Of a stretch of DNA of 29,760 nt, positions 8,339 through 15,877 are shown in pieces. Position 1 is the stretch's first letter, and each line of letters begins with the position of its first letter. This stretch comes from UBA9732 sp963606545 (GTDB lineage Bacteria > Spirochaetota > Spirochaetia > Sphaerochaetales > Sphaerochaetaceae): assembly GCA_963606545.1 (NCBI GenBank), contig CAVCYP010000020.1, forward strand, positions 1 through 29,760. Reading direction: 5' to 3'. The notes below the pieces were generated by a model, which searched no databases, was not told where the DNA came from, and saw only the letters and a list, made by a program, of their open reading frames with translations. A program made the translations under genes and the position numbers.

Positions 8339-10687
8339 GGGGACTTTGGGGTTTTCAAGGAGTTTCTGGGCAAGGGCGGTGAGCATGGTGGTGCCGGTGA
8401 AAAAGGCAGTGAAATCTTGGACTCTGGGCTCGTTTGTTAGCGAGACGGTCAGTGGCCTTTGAGCATCTTCAATTGAGACTCCGGCCAGACTTTTGGTCAA
8501 GATTGCCATGTTGGGGATGTTGGAAGGTTCTGGTTTGTCAAATATAGAGGCATTGAGCCTTGCCATTTCACGATGGTGATATAGGCTCCGGATTGGGTTC
8601 ACTATGGTGCGGGATGGCTCAAAAATGGCCCAGTCAAACTCGTAGTCCAGCGAGTAGGTGGTGACGAGGATAAAGGTGCTGTTGGTAGCGTTAAGGTCTG
8701 AATCAAGCTGAGTTCTTACAGCGGAGTCCTCTAGGCGTTTCTGCGGTTTGTCTGAGCCATAGAAAAGCCTGTCCAGATACTCGTCTTTGGCGTTTCTGAT
8801 TTCCATGGTTTCCTGTGGGTGATAGGGCAGAACTTTGAAGTTGAGGATGCTAGGTGCGCTGGGACTCTGCTTGCCATCCAAATACTTACAGCTCACATAC
8901 TTACTGAATGCAACGCACTCTTCAGGAGTGTTGAGACGTACATAGCCAAAGGACACTTTTGTACCGGTTTTGGGGTCTACAGTGTAGTGATTTTGATGTA
9001 GAGCTTGAGCGCCACCCAGAATGGCATCCCAATAAGCGGCAGAGCTAGAATCATGGTTGGCGGCAAATGCAGGGGTAGCGGCAGCGGCAGAGTTGGAGTC
9101 AAAGCCAGAGTTGGCGTCAATGTCAATCTTCACCGTGCCGGAAAGATCGGAATTGGTATAGCTGGCCCGTTCTTTTGCCCTGTGGCCAAAACCTCGCTTG
9201 AAGGCTTTGGTGAAATGTTCCACGTCAGAGGCCTTGGTCTTGCAAAGCATGTCGGTAGAAGAGTCAAAGTCAAAGATGATATCGGCAGACTTGTTGTGCA
9301 AGAAAGCGTGCTCCTTCCAGCCTTTCATGTAGGCAAAAGCAATGCCCTGCACCTCCTCAAAAGCCATGATAGCAGAAGAGAGCAGGAACTTTCTCCCACA
9401 CACGCCACAAAGGTAGGCCAGCCGGCTCAGTGCCCTGAGATCTGCCTCCCCAAACTCGTCAAAGTCGTGGATAATCAAATCCGAGCCCAGAACTCTGAGA
9501 AGCGGAACTATGTAGCTGTTTCCGCACGTGGCATCGCACGCTTTAAAAAGCAATTCAATTGGCGCAATCAGCACTGGCGACAGAAGTAACTTCAGTTCTT
9601 GCAAGCTTTTAATAACACTGCCAGCCTGCTTGCCAGTCTGCACTTCATACGAAGACTGAACCTCGCCCGTCCAATCTACCACCGCCACCTGGCTTTCCTG
9701 CTCAAGGCTAGTCCTCCACTTATAGCGCTCTGCCTTCCACGGCCCCAACGCCTCCTTTACCCCGATACTGCAGCGAAGCTGCCCTGCATTTTTATAAACT
9801 GTTTCCCAGTGAGATCTTAAATTTCCGCTGCAAAACATAAAGCAGCTTCTGTCCTTAAGAACATGCTCTTCATAAGAAGGAGGCAGAGCCTCTTTTGGAT
9901 AACTTGCAAGCTTTTCAAAAGCTGGGAGAGTATCTACCACTTTAAGGGCATAATCTTCAACTTTAAGCAGTTGCTCTGCTAAGGATAAATTGGAGGTTTT
10001 GTTTTCATTGATAAACAACTGCTGCCCCAGCATTAGAGAAAGCCGAGAAAACATGAGAACTTCATAGAATACCTTCTGTTGGCATAAAGTTTTTACAGTA
10101 TCAATGTGGCAACTTAATTCCTTAGCCCATTTAGAGTTCTCTTCTCTCCACTGCTGATTATCAAAGACAAGACCATGAGGAAAAGAAAGTACGTCTTTCT
10201 TGTCATCATTGTTGGTGTAGCCCATTTGAAGGGTGAGCTTCTCAAATAGGGTTTCAAGGTCTAAAAGAGAAGTCTCTGCAAAATTATTCTTACAAAATTT
10301 GGTGGTAGCCTTGGCGCCTGGAAGGTTGTGATGGGACAGAATCAGCCAAGCAACAAAAAGGGCAACGGGGAAGTTTTTCAGAAGTTTGGGGTCTGAGAAG
10401 AATCGGGATGGGTCTTGGTTGGAGGCGAGCAAGATGACGCGTTTTTGGTTAAAAGAACAGCTTTCAAGTGCGTTGAGCCAGTCTTGGTCGCACGTGGCGT
10501 CAACACTTTTGAGGTAGGCAAAGAAAAGTAGGCAGGAGATCCATTCGTGGGAGATGGGGTCGCTGACTAGGTGCTGACGTCTGAGTTTTCTTTCAAACCA
10601 GGCGCTGGAATTTCCAAGGTCGTGCCAAAGTGCGGCTATTGCAACCAAAGAGGTTTTCAGCTTTTGAAGGTCTGTTCTAATTTCCAT
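8330..10687 (-). CDS. Cas3-like protein (type I-F related) with degenerate helicase motifs
   Basis: Protein of 785 aa. An N-terminal HD nuclease domain keeps the expected residues: H22-D23 in LWHDLGN, H47 in DPISHEW, and H119-H120 in SHHNLPG. The rest follows the layout of type I-F Cas3: LLSPVLIAPIELLFKACD, DLIIHDFDEFGEADLRALSR, FLLSSAI, VLPYHPQETMEIRNAKDEYL, ILVTTYSLDYEFDWAIFEPS and NMAILTKSLAGV. However, the Walker A site appears as FCSGNLRSHW (no GKT), the DEPDD-type motif II reads HDFDE, SAT reads SAI, and the motif VI QLAGRVRRHR reads NPIRSLYHHR. ATP-driven helicase activity therefore looks lost, while the nuclease may work. There is no fused Cas2 at the N-terminus and no other cas gene nearby. 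AGGAG precedes the ATG, and the gene lies 15 bp after clpP. The long intact frame argues against simple decay. Confidence 0.8.
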   Translation of the reverse strand: MEIRTDLQKLKTSLVAIAALWHDLGNSSAWFERKLRRQHLVSDPISHEWISCLLFFAYLKSVDATCDQDWLNALESCSFNQKRVILLASNQDPSRFFSDPKLLKNFPVALFVAWLILSHHNLPGAKATTKFCKNNFAETSLLDLETLFEKLTLQMGYTNNDDKKDVLSFPHGLVFDNQQWREENSKWAKELSCHIDTVKTLCQQKVFYEVLMFSRLSLMLGQQLFINENKTSNLSLAEQLLKVEDYALKVVDTLPAFEKLASYPKEALPPSYEEHVLKDRSCFMFCSGNLRSHWETVYKNAGQLRCSIGVKEALGPWKAERYKWRTSLEQESQVAVVDWTGEVQSSYEVQTGKQAGSVIKSLQELKLLLSPVLIAPIELLFKACDATCGNSYIVPLLRVLGSDLIIHDFDEFGEADLRALSRLAYLCGVCGRKFLLSSAIMAFEEVQGIAFAYMKGWKEHAFLHNKSADIIFDFDSSTDMLCKTKASDVEHFTKAFKRGFGHRAKERASYTNSDLSGTVKIDIDANSGFDSNSAAAATPAFAANHDSSSAAYWDAILGGAQALHQNHYTVDPKTGTKVSFGYVRLNTPEECVAFSKYVSCKYLDGKQSPSAPSILNFKVLPYHPQETMEIRNAKDEYLDRLFYGSDKPQKRLEDSAVRTQLDSDLNATNSTFILVTTYSLDYEFDWAIFEPSRTIVNPIRSLYHHREMARLNASIFDKPEPSNIPNMAILTKSLAGVSIEDAQRPLTVSLTNEPRVQDFTAFFTGTTMLTALAQKLLENPKVPKQ

Positions 10688-10702
10688 TTTTAAACTCCTG
10701 TG

Positions 10703-11284
10703 TTATTCAATGGTAATGATGTTGTCGCAAATGCCGTACTTTAGAGCTTCTTCTGCGTTCATGTATCGGTCATTTTCAATGTCCTGTTCTACCTTTCTAA
10801 TGCTCTTTTTTGTGTGCTTAGCTAGGATTTGGGCTATTGTTTTGCGGGTTGAGGTGAGATCCTTGGCAAGGATGCTGATGTCTGTTTCTTTGCCTCCAAG
10901 GCCACCGGAAATCAGGGGCTGGTGAATCATTACCTTGGTGTGAGGCAAGATGGAGCGCTTGTTGCCGGCTGCCAAAAGTAGGGAGCCCATGGAAGCGGCA
11001 AGTCCAATTCCAATGGTGTGAACTGGGGCCTTGATGTAGCGCAAGGTGTCGTAGATGGCAAGGCCTGCGGTGACGCTTCCGCCAGGAGAATTGATGTAAA
11101 GGCAAATCTCTTGTTCCTGATTCAGAGAATCAAGATATAGAAGCTGAGCAATGACGCTGTTGGCGGTAAAGTCGTCAATGGCGCCGTTAATGAAGATGAT
11201 TCGGTCTTTCAACAGAAGGGAGAAGATGTCAAACTGATGGGAAGAGCCATCTGTTTTGGTAATGACGTAAGGCATGATATTCAT
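10703..11284 (-). CDS. clpP: ClpP-family serine protease
   Basis: Protein of 193 aa, the normal ClpP length. The catalytic triad is intact: Ser98 in GLAASMGSLL, His121 in MIHQP, and Asp168 in KVEQDIENDR. The oxyanion GG motif is in INSPGGSV. ClpP forms a double heptamer ring that degrades proteins fed by an AAA+ unfoldase. The ATG at 11284 has AAAGGAG six bases upstream. No tig, clpX or lon lies next to it, so it is probably an extra paralogue and not the housekeeping copy. It sits between an AAA+ ATPase gene (85-bp gap) and the Cas3-like gene (15-bp gap) in one operon, suggesting a dedicated role with them. Confidence 0.93.
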   Translation of the reverse strand: MNIMPYVITKTDGSSHQFDIFSLLLKDRIIFINGAIDDFTANSVIAQLLYLDSLNQEQEICLYINSPGGSVTAGLAIYDTLRYIKAPVHTIGIGLAASMGSLLLAAGNKRSILPHTKVMIHQPLISGGLGGKETDISILAKDLTSTRKTIAQILAKHTKKSIRKVEQDIENDRYMNAEEALKYGICDNIITIE

Positions 11285-11369
11285 ATAAAACTCCTTTAGC
11301 TGGCTGGGCTTTAAATGCCGGCTAGGCGCTTTGGGGTTAAAAGCCCAGGCTTAGCCGGTAGTAATCTAG

Positions 11370-13427
11370 TTAGCAGGCAAACCCTAGTGGCTTGCTGTCC
11401 TTAAGGGTGAAGGTGGTCTGTCCACCAAAGTCCTCTGGAAGGAGGGTTCTGATGGTATCGTTTGTCAGAGTCTCTGGGGCCAGATTCACCAAACGTGTGG
11501 CCTGTCTCATCTTGGCTTGTTCAAAGACGTTGCGGACAAAACGGCCGTTGCCAAAAGTAGGGTCCTTCTGGGCTCTGTCAAAGAGAGGACGAACAAAGTC
11601 CAGAACGCCTGAAGCAAGAGTAATGCCACTCTTTGAGGCAAAGAGCTGCAAAATTTCCACCAGCTCTTCTGTGTTGTAGTTGTCAAAGTTGACGTTGAAG
11701 GCAATTCTGCTTCTCAAACCAGGATTTTTGTCCAAGAATTCCTGCATCCGGTCTGGGTAGCCAGCAAAGATGACAACGGTGTCCTCTCTGCAGTTTTCCA
11801 TCATCTGGACAATGGTGTTGATGGCTTCATCGCCGTAAAGGCCGGCTTTTTCCTCGCAGAGGGAGTAGGCTTCGTCAATGAAAAGGACAGAGCCCTTGGC
11901 TTTGTTGAAGGCATCTTCTACCTGCTTTGCAGTCCAGCCAACGTACTTGCCAACTAGGTCTTTTCTGCCAACTTCAACAAGGTTTCCGCGAGACAGAACG
12001 CCATTGTCCTTGAGAATTTGGGCAAAGAGCCTGGCAACCGTTGTTTTGGCAGTACCCGGATTTCCCGTGAAAACCATGTGTTTGGAGGTCTGTAGGTCTG
12101 TAATACCTGCTTTTTTGTACAAGTTCTGGGCTTTGTGGTAGTCTAAAGCCTGCTGAATTACAGTTTTGGCAGACTTGAGGCCAATTAGCGTCTGAAGCTC
12201 CGTGTAGGCATCGCCTTTAGGCTTAAGCAGACCCAGGTTGCCGGTTTTGATTTCCTTGTACTGAGGGTAGACTTCGTTGGCAAGGCGCGTGTTCAGCCAG
12301 TTGGAGTAGATTTCAGTGACGTCTTTGGAGCAGAAGGCGCGGTTGCCCTTGGGGATGGCGTCCAGGAGGCTGGCAGTGTCTTCAATCTGGTCAATGGCGG
12401 CTTTTTCAAGCAGGAGCTCCTTCATGGTATCGGCGTAGAAGCTTTCCTCCTCAATTTCCACAAAACGCACCTTGGGAAGCTGGTTTTTGATGGTCTCGCC
12501 CAGGGTTTTTGCGCCCTTGTCTAGGACAATTATAGAGAGCGTCTCCACCTTGTACGAGTCAAGTAGCTGAGCCAGTGTTTCCAGCTCAAGCTCGCACTTT
12601 TGCGCAAAGTTAGAGCCAGTGAGGTTGTTTGCCGTGAGCACCAGCGAGCCCCCTTTCTGGTAGTGAAAGAAGTTTCTGACCAGCAAATCTGTATTTTCAT
12701 CGTCATCCCACACGGAATGGCTACGGCGAGTCCACAGCTTGGATAAGTCTTGAAAGAGCATACGTTTACTCTTCAGTCTCCCATTTGCGTAAAGTGCTGA
12801 CCCGATAATTCCTGAAATCTTCTTTGCAGAATCCTTGTCATCGCAGTAGAGAAGATAGTGAACAGGGTTTCCAATGAAGGAGGTCTGTTTCTGCGGAGTG
12901 TAAATTCTTTCCAGTTCAGCAACTAGACTGTTGGAGCAATTAGCCTTCTTGGCCTCAAGTTTTGCTTTTTCAAGAGAATAGTCTTCAGAGATAAAGTGTT
13001 CTTGGAAATTGGCACTTCTGATGCCACCATAGGAGCCAAGGCTACACTCCATGAGAACCTTGTCCTCATCCTCTAGAAACTGGCAATGATCTGCCATGTG
13101 AGCATAATGTGCAAGACTGGAGATTTTAATTTCTTCTGCATCTTCAACGGAAGCCACTTTAAAACCTAAGCTGGTGACAAAGTTTTTGGCAGCTTCTTCA
13201 GGCTTAATTTTACATCTATATCCAAAGGTTCCACAGACTATCAAATAGTCTTTGGTTGCATTAAAAACAAAAAACTGGTTTAAAGAGAAAGGATTGCCTT
13301 CATTTTGTTCATTGTAGGTTGTGGTTTTGTCCTTAATTTCCGAGGTCCAGTTTCCATAATTGTCATCCGATACATTTAGGATTGGATTTTCGTCGGTGAC
13401 GCGGATTCTGAATTTGTAATAGAGCAT
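11370..13427 (-). CDS. CbbX/SpoVK-type AAA+ ATPase with long N-terminal region
   Basis: Protein of 685 aa. The C-terminal third is a CbbX/SpoVK-like AAA+ module: GLKSAK entry, Walker A GNPGTAKTT near residue 455, Walker B VLFIDEAYSL near 512, sensor 1 FAGYPD, arginine finger NPGLRSRI and sensor 2 GNGRFVRNVF. The first 380 residues are unlike anything I can name. A middle part with alternating hydrophobic strands (HYLLYCDD, SLVLTANNL, TLSIIVLDKG) may be a degenerate nucleotide-binding fold. Start ATG is preceded by AAAGGAGGAA. It heads the operon with clpP and the Cas3-like gene. It could remodel a target or feed ClpP, but no ClpP-docking IGF-type loop is evident outside the AAA core. Confidence 0.88.
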   Translation of the reverse strand: MLYYKFRIRVTDENPILNVSDDNYGNWTSEIKDKTTTYNEQNEGNPFSLNQFFVFNATKDYLIVCGTFGYRCKIKPEEAAKNFVTSLGFKVASVEDAEEIKISSLAHYAHMADHCQFLEDEDKVLMECSLGSYGGIRSANFQEHFISEDYSLEKAKLEAKKANCSNSLVAELERIYTPQKQTSFIGNPVHYLLYCDDKDSAKKISGIIGSALYANGRLKSKRMLFQDLSKLWTRRSHSVWDDDENTDLLVRNFFHYQKGGSLVLTANNLTGSNFAQKCELELETLAQLLDSYKVETLSIIVLDKGAKTLGETIKNQLPKVRFVEIEEESFYADTMKELLLEKAAIDQIEDTASLLDAIPKGNRAFCSKDVTEIYSNWLNTRLANEVYPQYKEIKTGNLGLLKPKGDAYTELQTLIGLKSAKTVIQQALDYHKAQNLYKKAGITDLQTSKHMVFTGNPGTAKTTVARLFAQILKDNGVLSRGNLVEVGRKDLVGKYVGWTAKQVEDAFNKAKGSVLFIDEAYSLCEEKAGLYGDEAINTIVQMMENCREDTVVIFAGYPDRMQEFLDKNPGLRSRIAFNVNFDNYNTEELVEILQLFASKSGITLASGVLDFVRPLFDRAQKDPTFGNGRFVRNVFEQAKMRQATRLVNLAPETLTNDTIRTLLPEDFGGQTTFTLKDSKPLGFAC

Positions 13428-13468
13428 GAGTTCCTCCTTTTATTATTATTGTGTATATCCTTATAAGA

Positions 13469-13497
13469 TTGACTTTTGTGCGATTTTGTCGTATACT
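13469..13497 (+). promoter_or_regulatory. strong sigma-70 promoter of the XRE gene
   Basis: TTGACT (13469-13474), a 17-bp spacer and TATACT (13492-13497), 29 bp before the start codon. The divergent operon begins at 13427, so a repressor bound here could affect both directions. On the minus strand I see TATAAG and TATACA but no convincing -35 box. Confidence 0.75.
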
Positions 13498-13526
13498 ATC
13501 AGACGTATGTTTTGGGAGGTTCTGTT

Positions 13527-13847
13527 ATGAACAACTATTTCCCCTTTATCGACGTACAGGCAACCGGCAAAAACATTAAACGCTTAAGACAGGAAAGAAA
13601 CCTTTCTGTAAAAGACCTTCAAAACTATTTTGGCTTTGAAGAACCACAGGCTATCTACAAATGGCAGTGGGGTCAGTGTCTTCCTAGCGTTGACAACCTT
13701 TTTGCCTTGTGTTACCTGCTGGATGTCAAATTTGAAGACATCCTGGTAGCCAAAAATCCAATTGAGCCTCAGGAAACTTTAGGTTTCACAGCTAAAAGGC
13801 AGGCTAATAGCATGGCTAATGGCCTGGCTAATGGTCGTGTTGCCTAG
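13527..13847 (+). CDS. XRE-family small transcriptional regulator
   Basis: Protein of 106 aa. An XRE/HTH_3 domain covers residues about 11-65 (NIKRLRQERNLSVKDLQNYF, then YKWQWGQCLPSVDNLFALCY). ATG 13527 is preceded by GGGAGGT, and a consensus-like promoter lies just upstream. It faces away from the AAA-ClpP-Cas3-like operon with about 100 bp between start codons, so it is the natural candidate to control it. The tail has three ANxx tetrapeptide repeats from a 12-bp DNA repeat. Autoregulation is plausible but I cannot assign an operator with confidence. Confidence 0.85.
   Translation: MNNYFPFIDVQATGKNIKRLRQERNLSVKDLQNYFGFEEPQAIYKWQWGQCLPSVDNLFALCYLLDVKFEDILVAKNPIEPQETLGFTAKRQANSMANGLANGRVA
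13802..13837 (+). repeat. 12-bp in-frame tandem repeat
   Basis: GGCTAAT recurs at 13802, 13814 and 13826, a four-codon period. It encodes ANSM, ANGL, ANGR at the C-terminus of the XRE regulator. It probably arose by slippage. Confidence 0.7.
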
Positions 13848-14190
13848 CTTCCATTTGGCTCCTTTTGTATCCATGACTCTAATATAAAAAAATTTCCCTC
13901 TTTTGGCATTAAACTTGTAGTTTAAAAATAATTTGTTATACTGCAAGAAATTATTTTGTCTTGGTTTAAAGTTGGAAAAAATTTTGAAAAATTCTCAAAA
14001 TTGCTTGACGGCCACTAAAGGCTTTTGTACCTTGGGGTGTATCCATAGAGAGTACGCAAGGTGCAAGAGCGTTGGCGTACCGCAAGCTGCCGGATAGGCA
14101 AGCGTCTTGGCAATCTTATATCAAGATTTGGCAAACGCAAAACCAACCGCCCCGTTTGGGCTGTCAAGAATATTATATATGGAGTAAGTG
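13848..14190 (+). promoter_or_regulatory. 343-bp intergenic region with candidate structured leader
   Basis: The first part is AT-rich, with a possible -10 TATACT at 13937. A second candidate promoter is TTGACG (14005-14010), 17 bp, TACCTT (14028-14033). The following stretch is GC-richer and can form several hairpins: ACCTTG with CAAGGT (about 14029-14062), GCTGCC with GGCAAGC (around 14086-14104), ATCTT with AAGAT inside GCGT…ACGC (about 14103-14138), and GCCC with GGGC near 14149-14161. It could be a cis-acting leader of the downstream gene or a small RNA. I tested it by eye against common riboswitch consensus strings and found no match. Confidence 0.35.
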
Positions 14191-14649
14191 ATGGACATTA
14201 AAGGTTTTATTGAAAAGACAAAAGACTTGAATCCAGAGAAGAAGAATCAGGTAGCTGCAAGGTTTTACTGCACAAAATGTGGCAAACCGTTTACCTACAT
14301 GGATGCAATGCAGGATGCAAATATCGAATACTGGATGGGTTTTGGCTCTCGGTACGATGAAAGTCATGTGAAGATGTCTTTCTGCACCGAATGTTTTGAT
14401 GCTTTACTTGATCAGCTGGCGGAAAAAAGTGAAGGGCGCATCTTCGTAAGGCCAGAAGACGAAGCTCAATCCTCTGAGCCCGATTTTGCCTCCGGCATAA
14501 ATACCTTGTCCTACGACGAGGTCCAAGAGATCATCTCCTATCAGNNNNNNNNNNNNNNNNNNNNNNNNNNNNNNNNNNNNNNNNNNNNNNNNNNNNNNNN
14601 NNNNNNNNNNNNNNNNNNNNNAAAGCTTGCAGAATGGAGGATAAAATGA
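14191..14649 (+). CDS. small Cys-rich (zinc-ribbon-like) protein, copy 1, interrupted by gap
   Basis: ATG at 14191 is preceded by GGAG. The readable part has FYCTKCGKPF (CxxC), a WMGFGSRYDESHVKMSFC segment and a second CxxC (FCTECFDALL), which suggests one zinc site. After about 118 residues the frame runs into 77 unresolved bases. If the gap length is correct, the frame resumes and stops at 14649 with KLAEWRIK, and that stop overlaps the ATG of copy 2 (ATGA). The family is unknown to me. It is clearly paralogous to the next gene. The end coordinate depends on the gap size. Confidence 0.65.
   Translation: MDIKGFIEKTKDLNPEKKNQVAARFYCTKCGKPFTYMDAMQDANIEYWMGFGSRYDESHVKMSFCTECFDALLDQLAEKSEGRIFVRPEDEAQSSEPDFASGINTLSYDEVQEIISYQXXXXXXXXXXXXXXXXXXXXXXXXXXKLAEWRIK
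14545..14621. other. assembly gap of 77 unresolved bases
   Basis: A run of N. It lies between two paralogous genes, so assembly may have failed on repeated sequence. The true length is uncertain. Confidence 0.99.
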
Positions 14650-14942
14650 AAAGAAGTGTAATTGAGTTCATGAAGAAGACAAGATTCATGACCAGCGAGG
14701 ACACAGAGAAGGAAGCGGCTAAGTTCCATTGCACTATTTGCGGGGAGCCGTTTTCTTCCTGGGATGTTGAGGATGCGCTGGATTTTGAGCGTTGGATTGG
14801 CCCGGGGTCTAGATATGCGGGCAGGCATGTCAGAATATCGTTTTGTCAGTCCTGCTTTGACAATCTGCTAGATGAGTTGAGGCCCCAGTGCAAGGAAGAC
14901 CCAGTGGTCTGGATTGAGGATCTGGACGACGAGTGGGATTAG
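14646..14942 (+). CDS. small Cys-rich (zinc-ribbon-like) protein, copy 2
   Basis: Protein of 98 aa, paralogue of copy 1. It shares FHCTICGEPF (CxxC), a central RWIGPGSRYAGRHVRISFC segment and FCQSCFDNLLDEL (CxxC), with an acidic end. ATG 14646 has GGAGG at 14636-14640. A longer start at 14634 would overlap the ribosome site, so I reject it. The four cysteines are spaced like a zinc knuckle. The function is unknown. The tail is convergent with uppP, 27 bp away. Confidence 0.75.
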   Translation: MKRSVIEFMKKTRFMTSEDTEKEAAKFHCTICGEPFSSWDVEDALDFERWIGPGSRYAGRHVRISFCQSCFDNLLDELRPQCKEDPVVWIEDLDDEWD

Positions 14943-14969
14943 TGTGGCAAGCGCAGCTTGATTTCCATT

Positions 14970-15800
14970 TCATATTAGGGCCAAGATTATGGCGCCTAGC
15001 ACAATGCGGTAGATGCCAAAGGCGGTGAAGGTGCGCTTTTTGATGTAAGCCATGAGGAATTTGATGACGGCTAGGGAGACCAGAAAGGCCGTCAACGTGC
15101 CAAGGGCCAAAATGAGAAGCTCCCAAGCAGTGAAGCTCAGGCCAAACTTGAGAAGTTTGATTAGCGATGCGCCGGCCATGGTTGGGATGCCCATGAAGAA
15201 GCAGAACTCGGCAGCGGTGGTGCGGTCAAGGCCCAAAAGGAGGGCGCCCATGATGGTGGCGCCGGAGCGTGAGGTACCTGGAATCAGCGATAGCACCTGA
15301 AAAAGGCCCACGTAAAGGGCAAGGCGCAACGTGATATCGTCCGTGGAGTGGGTGATGGGCGTGCGGCGCTTGTTCCAATGTTCAATAATAATAAAAAGCA
15401 CACCGTAAATTATTAGTGCAATTGCAATTATAAGCGGGGTGTGAAGATGTTCTTCCATCCAATCATCAAAGAGAATTCCCACTAGACCGGAAGGGATAAT
15501 GGCAATTATAGTCTTGAGCCAGAGGACTAGGGTGTCCTTCTTCCACGCAAGAGCCTGCTTGCCATTTTTATCATCTTGTCGCGCAACCGGCCACAGCTTA
15601 TGCCAGTAGAGAATTACCACAGCTAGAATTGCCCCTAACTGTATTACCACAAAGAACATACTCTTGAACTCGGCGCTGGCGTTGATGGTCAGCACGTTAT
15701 CAAACAGCAGCATATGGCCCGTGCTGGAGATGGGTAGCCACTCCGTGATGCCCTCAATTATTCCCAGTGCTATGACAATTGCAATTTGTGTTAAAGACAT
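14970..15800 (-). CDS. uppP: undecaprenyl-diphosphatase (UppP/BacA)
   Basis: Membrane enzyme of 276 aa that converts undecaprenyl diphosphate to the monophosphate, recycling the lipid carrier of cell-wall synthesis; extra copies give bacitracin resistance. Both family signatures are present: EGITEWLPISSTGH near residues 16-29 and PGTSRSGAT around 170-180. Several hydrophobic spans follow the usual topology. The ATG is preceded by AGAGGGGG. It appears monocistronic and diverges from the C_GCAxxG_C_C gene. Confidence 0.96.
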   Translation of the reverse strand: MSLTQIAIVIALGIIEGITEWLPISSTGHMLLFDNVLTINASAEFKSMFFVVIQLGAILAVVILYWHKLWPVARQDDKNGKQALAWKKDTLVLWLKTIIAIIPSGLVGILFDDWMEEHLHTPLIIAIALIIYGVLFIIIEHWNKRRTPITHSTDDITLRLALYVGLFQVLSLIPGTSRSGATIMGALLLGLDRTTAAEFCFFMGIPTMAGASLIKLLKFGLSFTAWELLILALGTLTAFLVSLAVIKFLMAYIKKRTFTAFGIYRIVLGAIILALI

Positions 15801-15836
15801 GGCGCGCCCCCTCTGCCCTTTGTGCTAGCATCTGAG

Positions 15837-15842
15837 TATAAT
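15837..15842 (+). promoter_or_regulatory. -10 element for the C_GCAxxG_C_C gene
   Basis: A perfect TATAAT 36 bp upstream of the ATG. No good -35 is at the proper distance. TAGGAAA is repeated at 15843 and 15852, and CTAG-GAAATA-CTAG is a small palindrome that could bind a regulator. Confidence 0.4.
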
Positions 15843-15877
15843 TAGGAAACCTAGGAAATACTAGAGCGGAGGCAACT

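Noticed and set aside
11370..13427. IGL tripeptide as a ClpP-docking loop in the AAA+ protein
   Set aside because: The only IGL (TLIGLKSAK) is the usual entry segment of the CbbX AAA module, not an exposed docking loop.
8299..13500. CRISPR array accompanying the Cas3-like gene
   Set aside because: No regularly spaced direct repeats of array type were seen here or elsewhere; only an 11-bp tandem repeat near 8306.
13848..14190. c-di-GMP, TPP, cobalamin or SRP RNA in the intergenic region
   Set aside because: None of the conserved core strings of these classes could be found; only generic hairpins are present.
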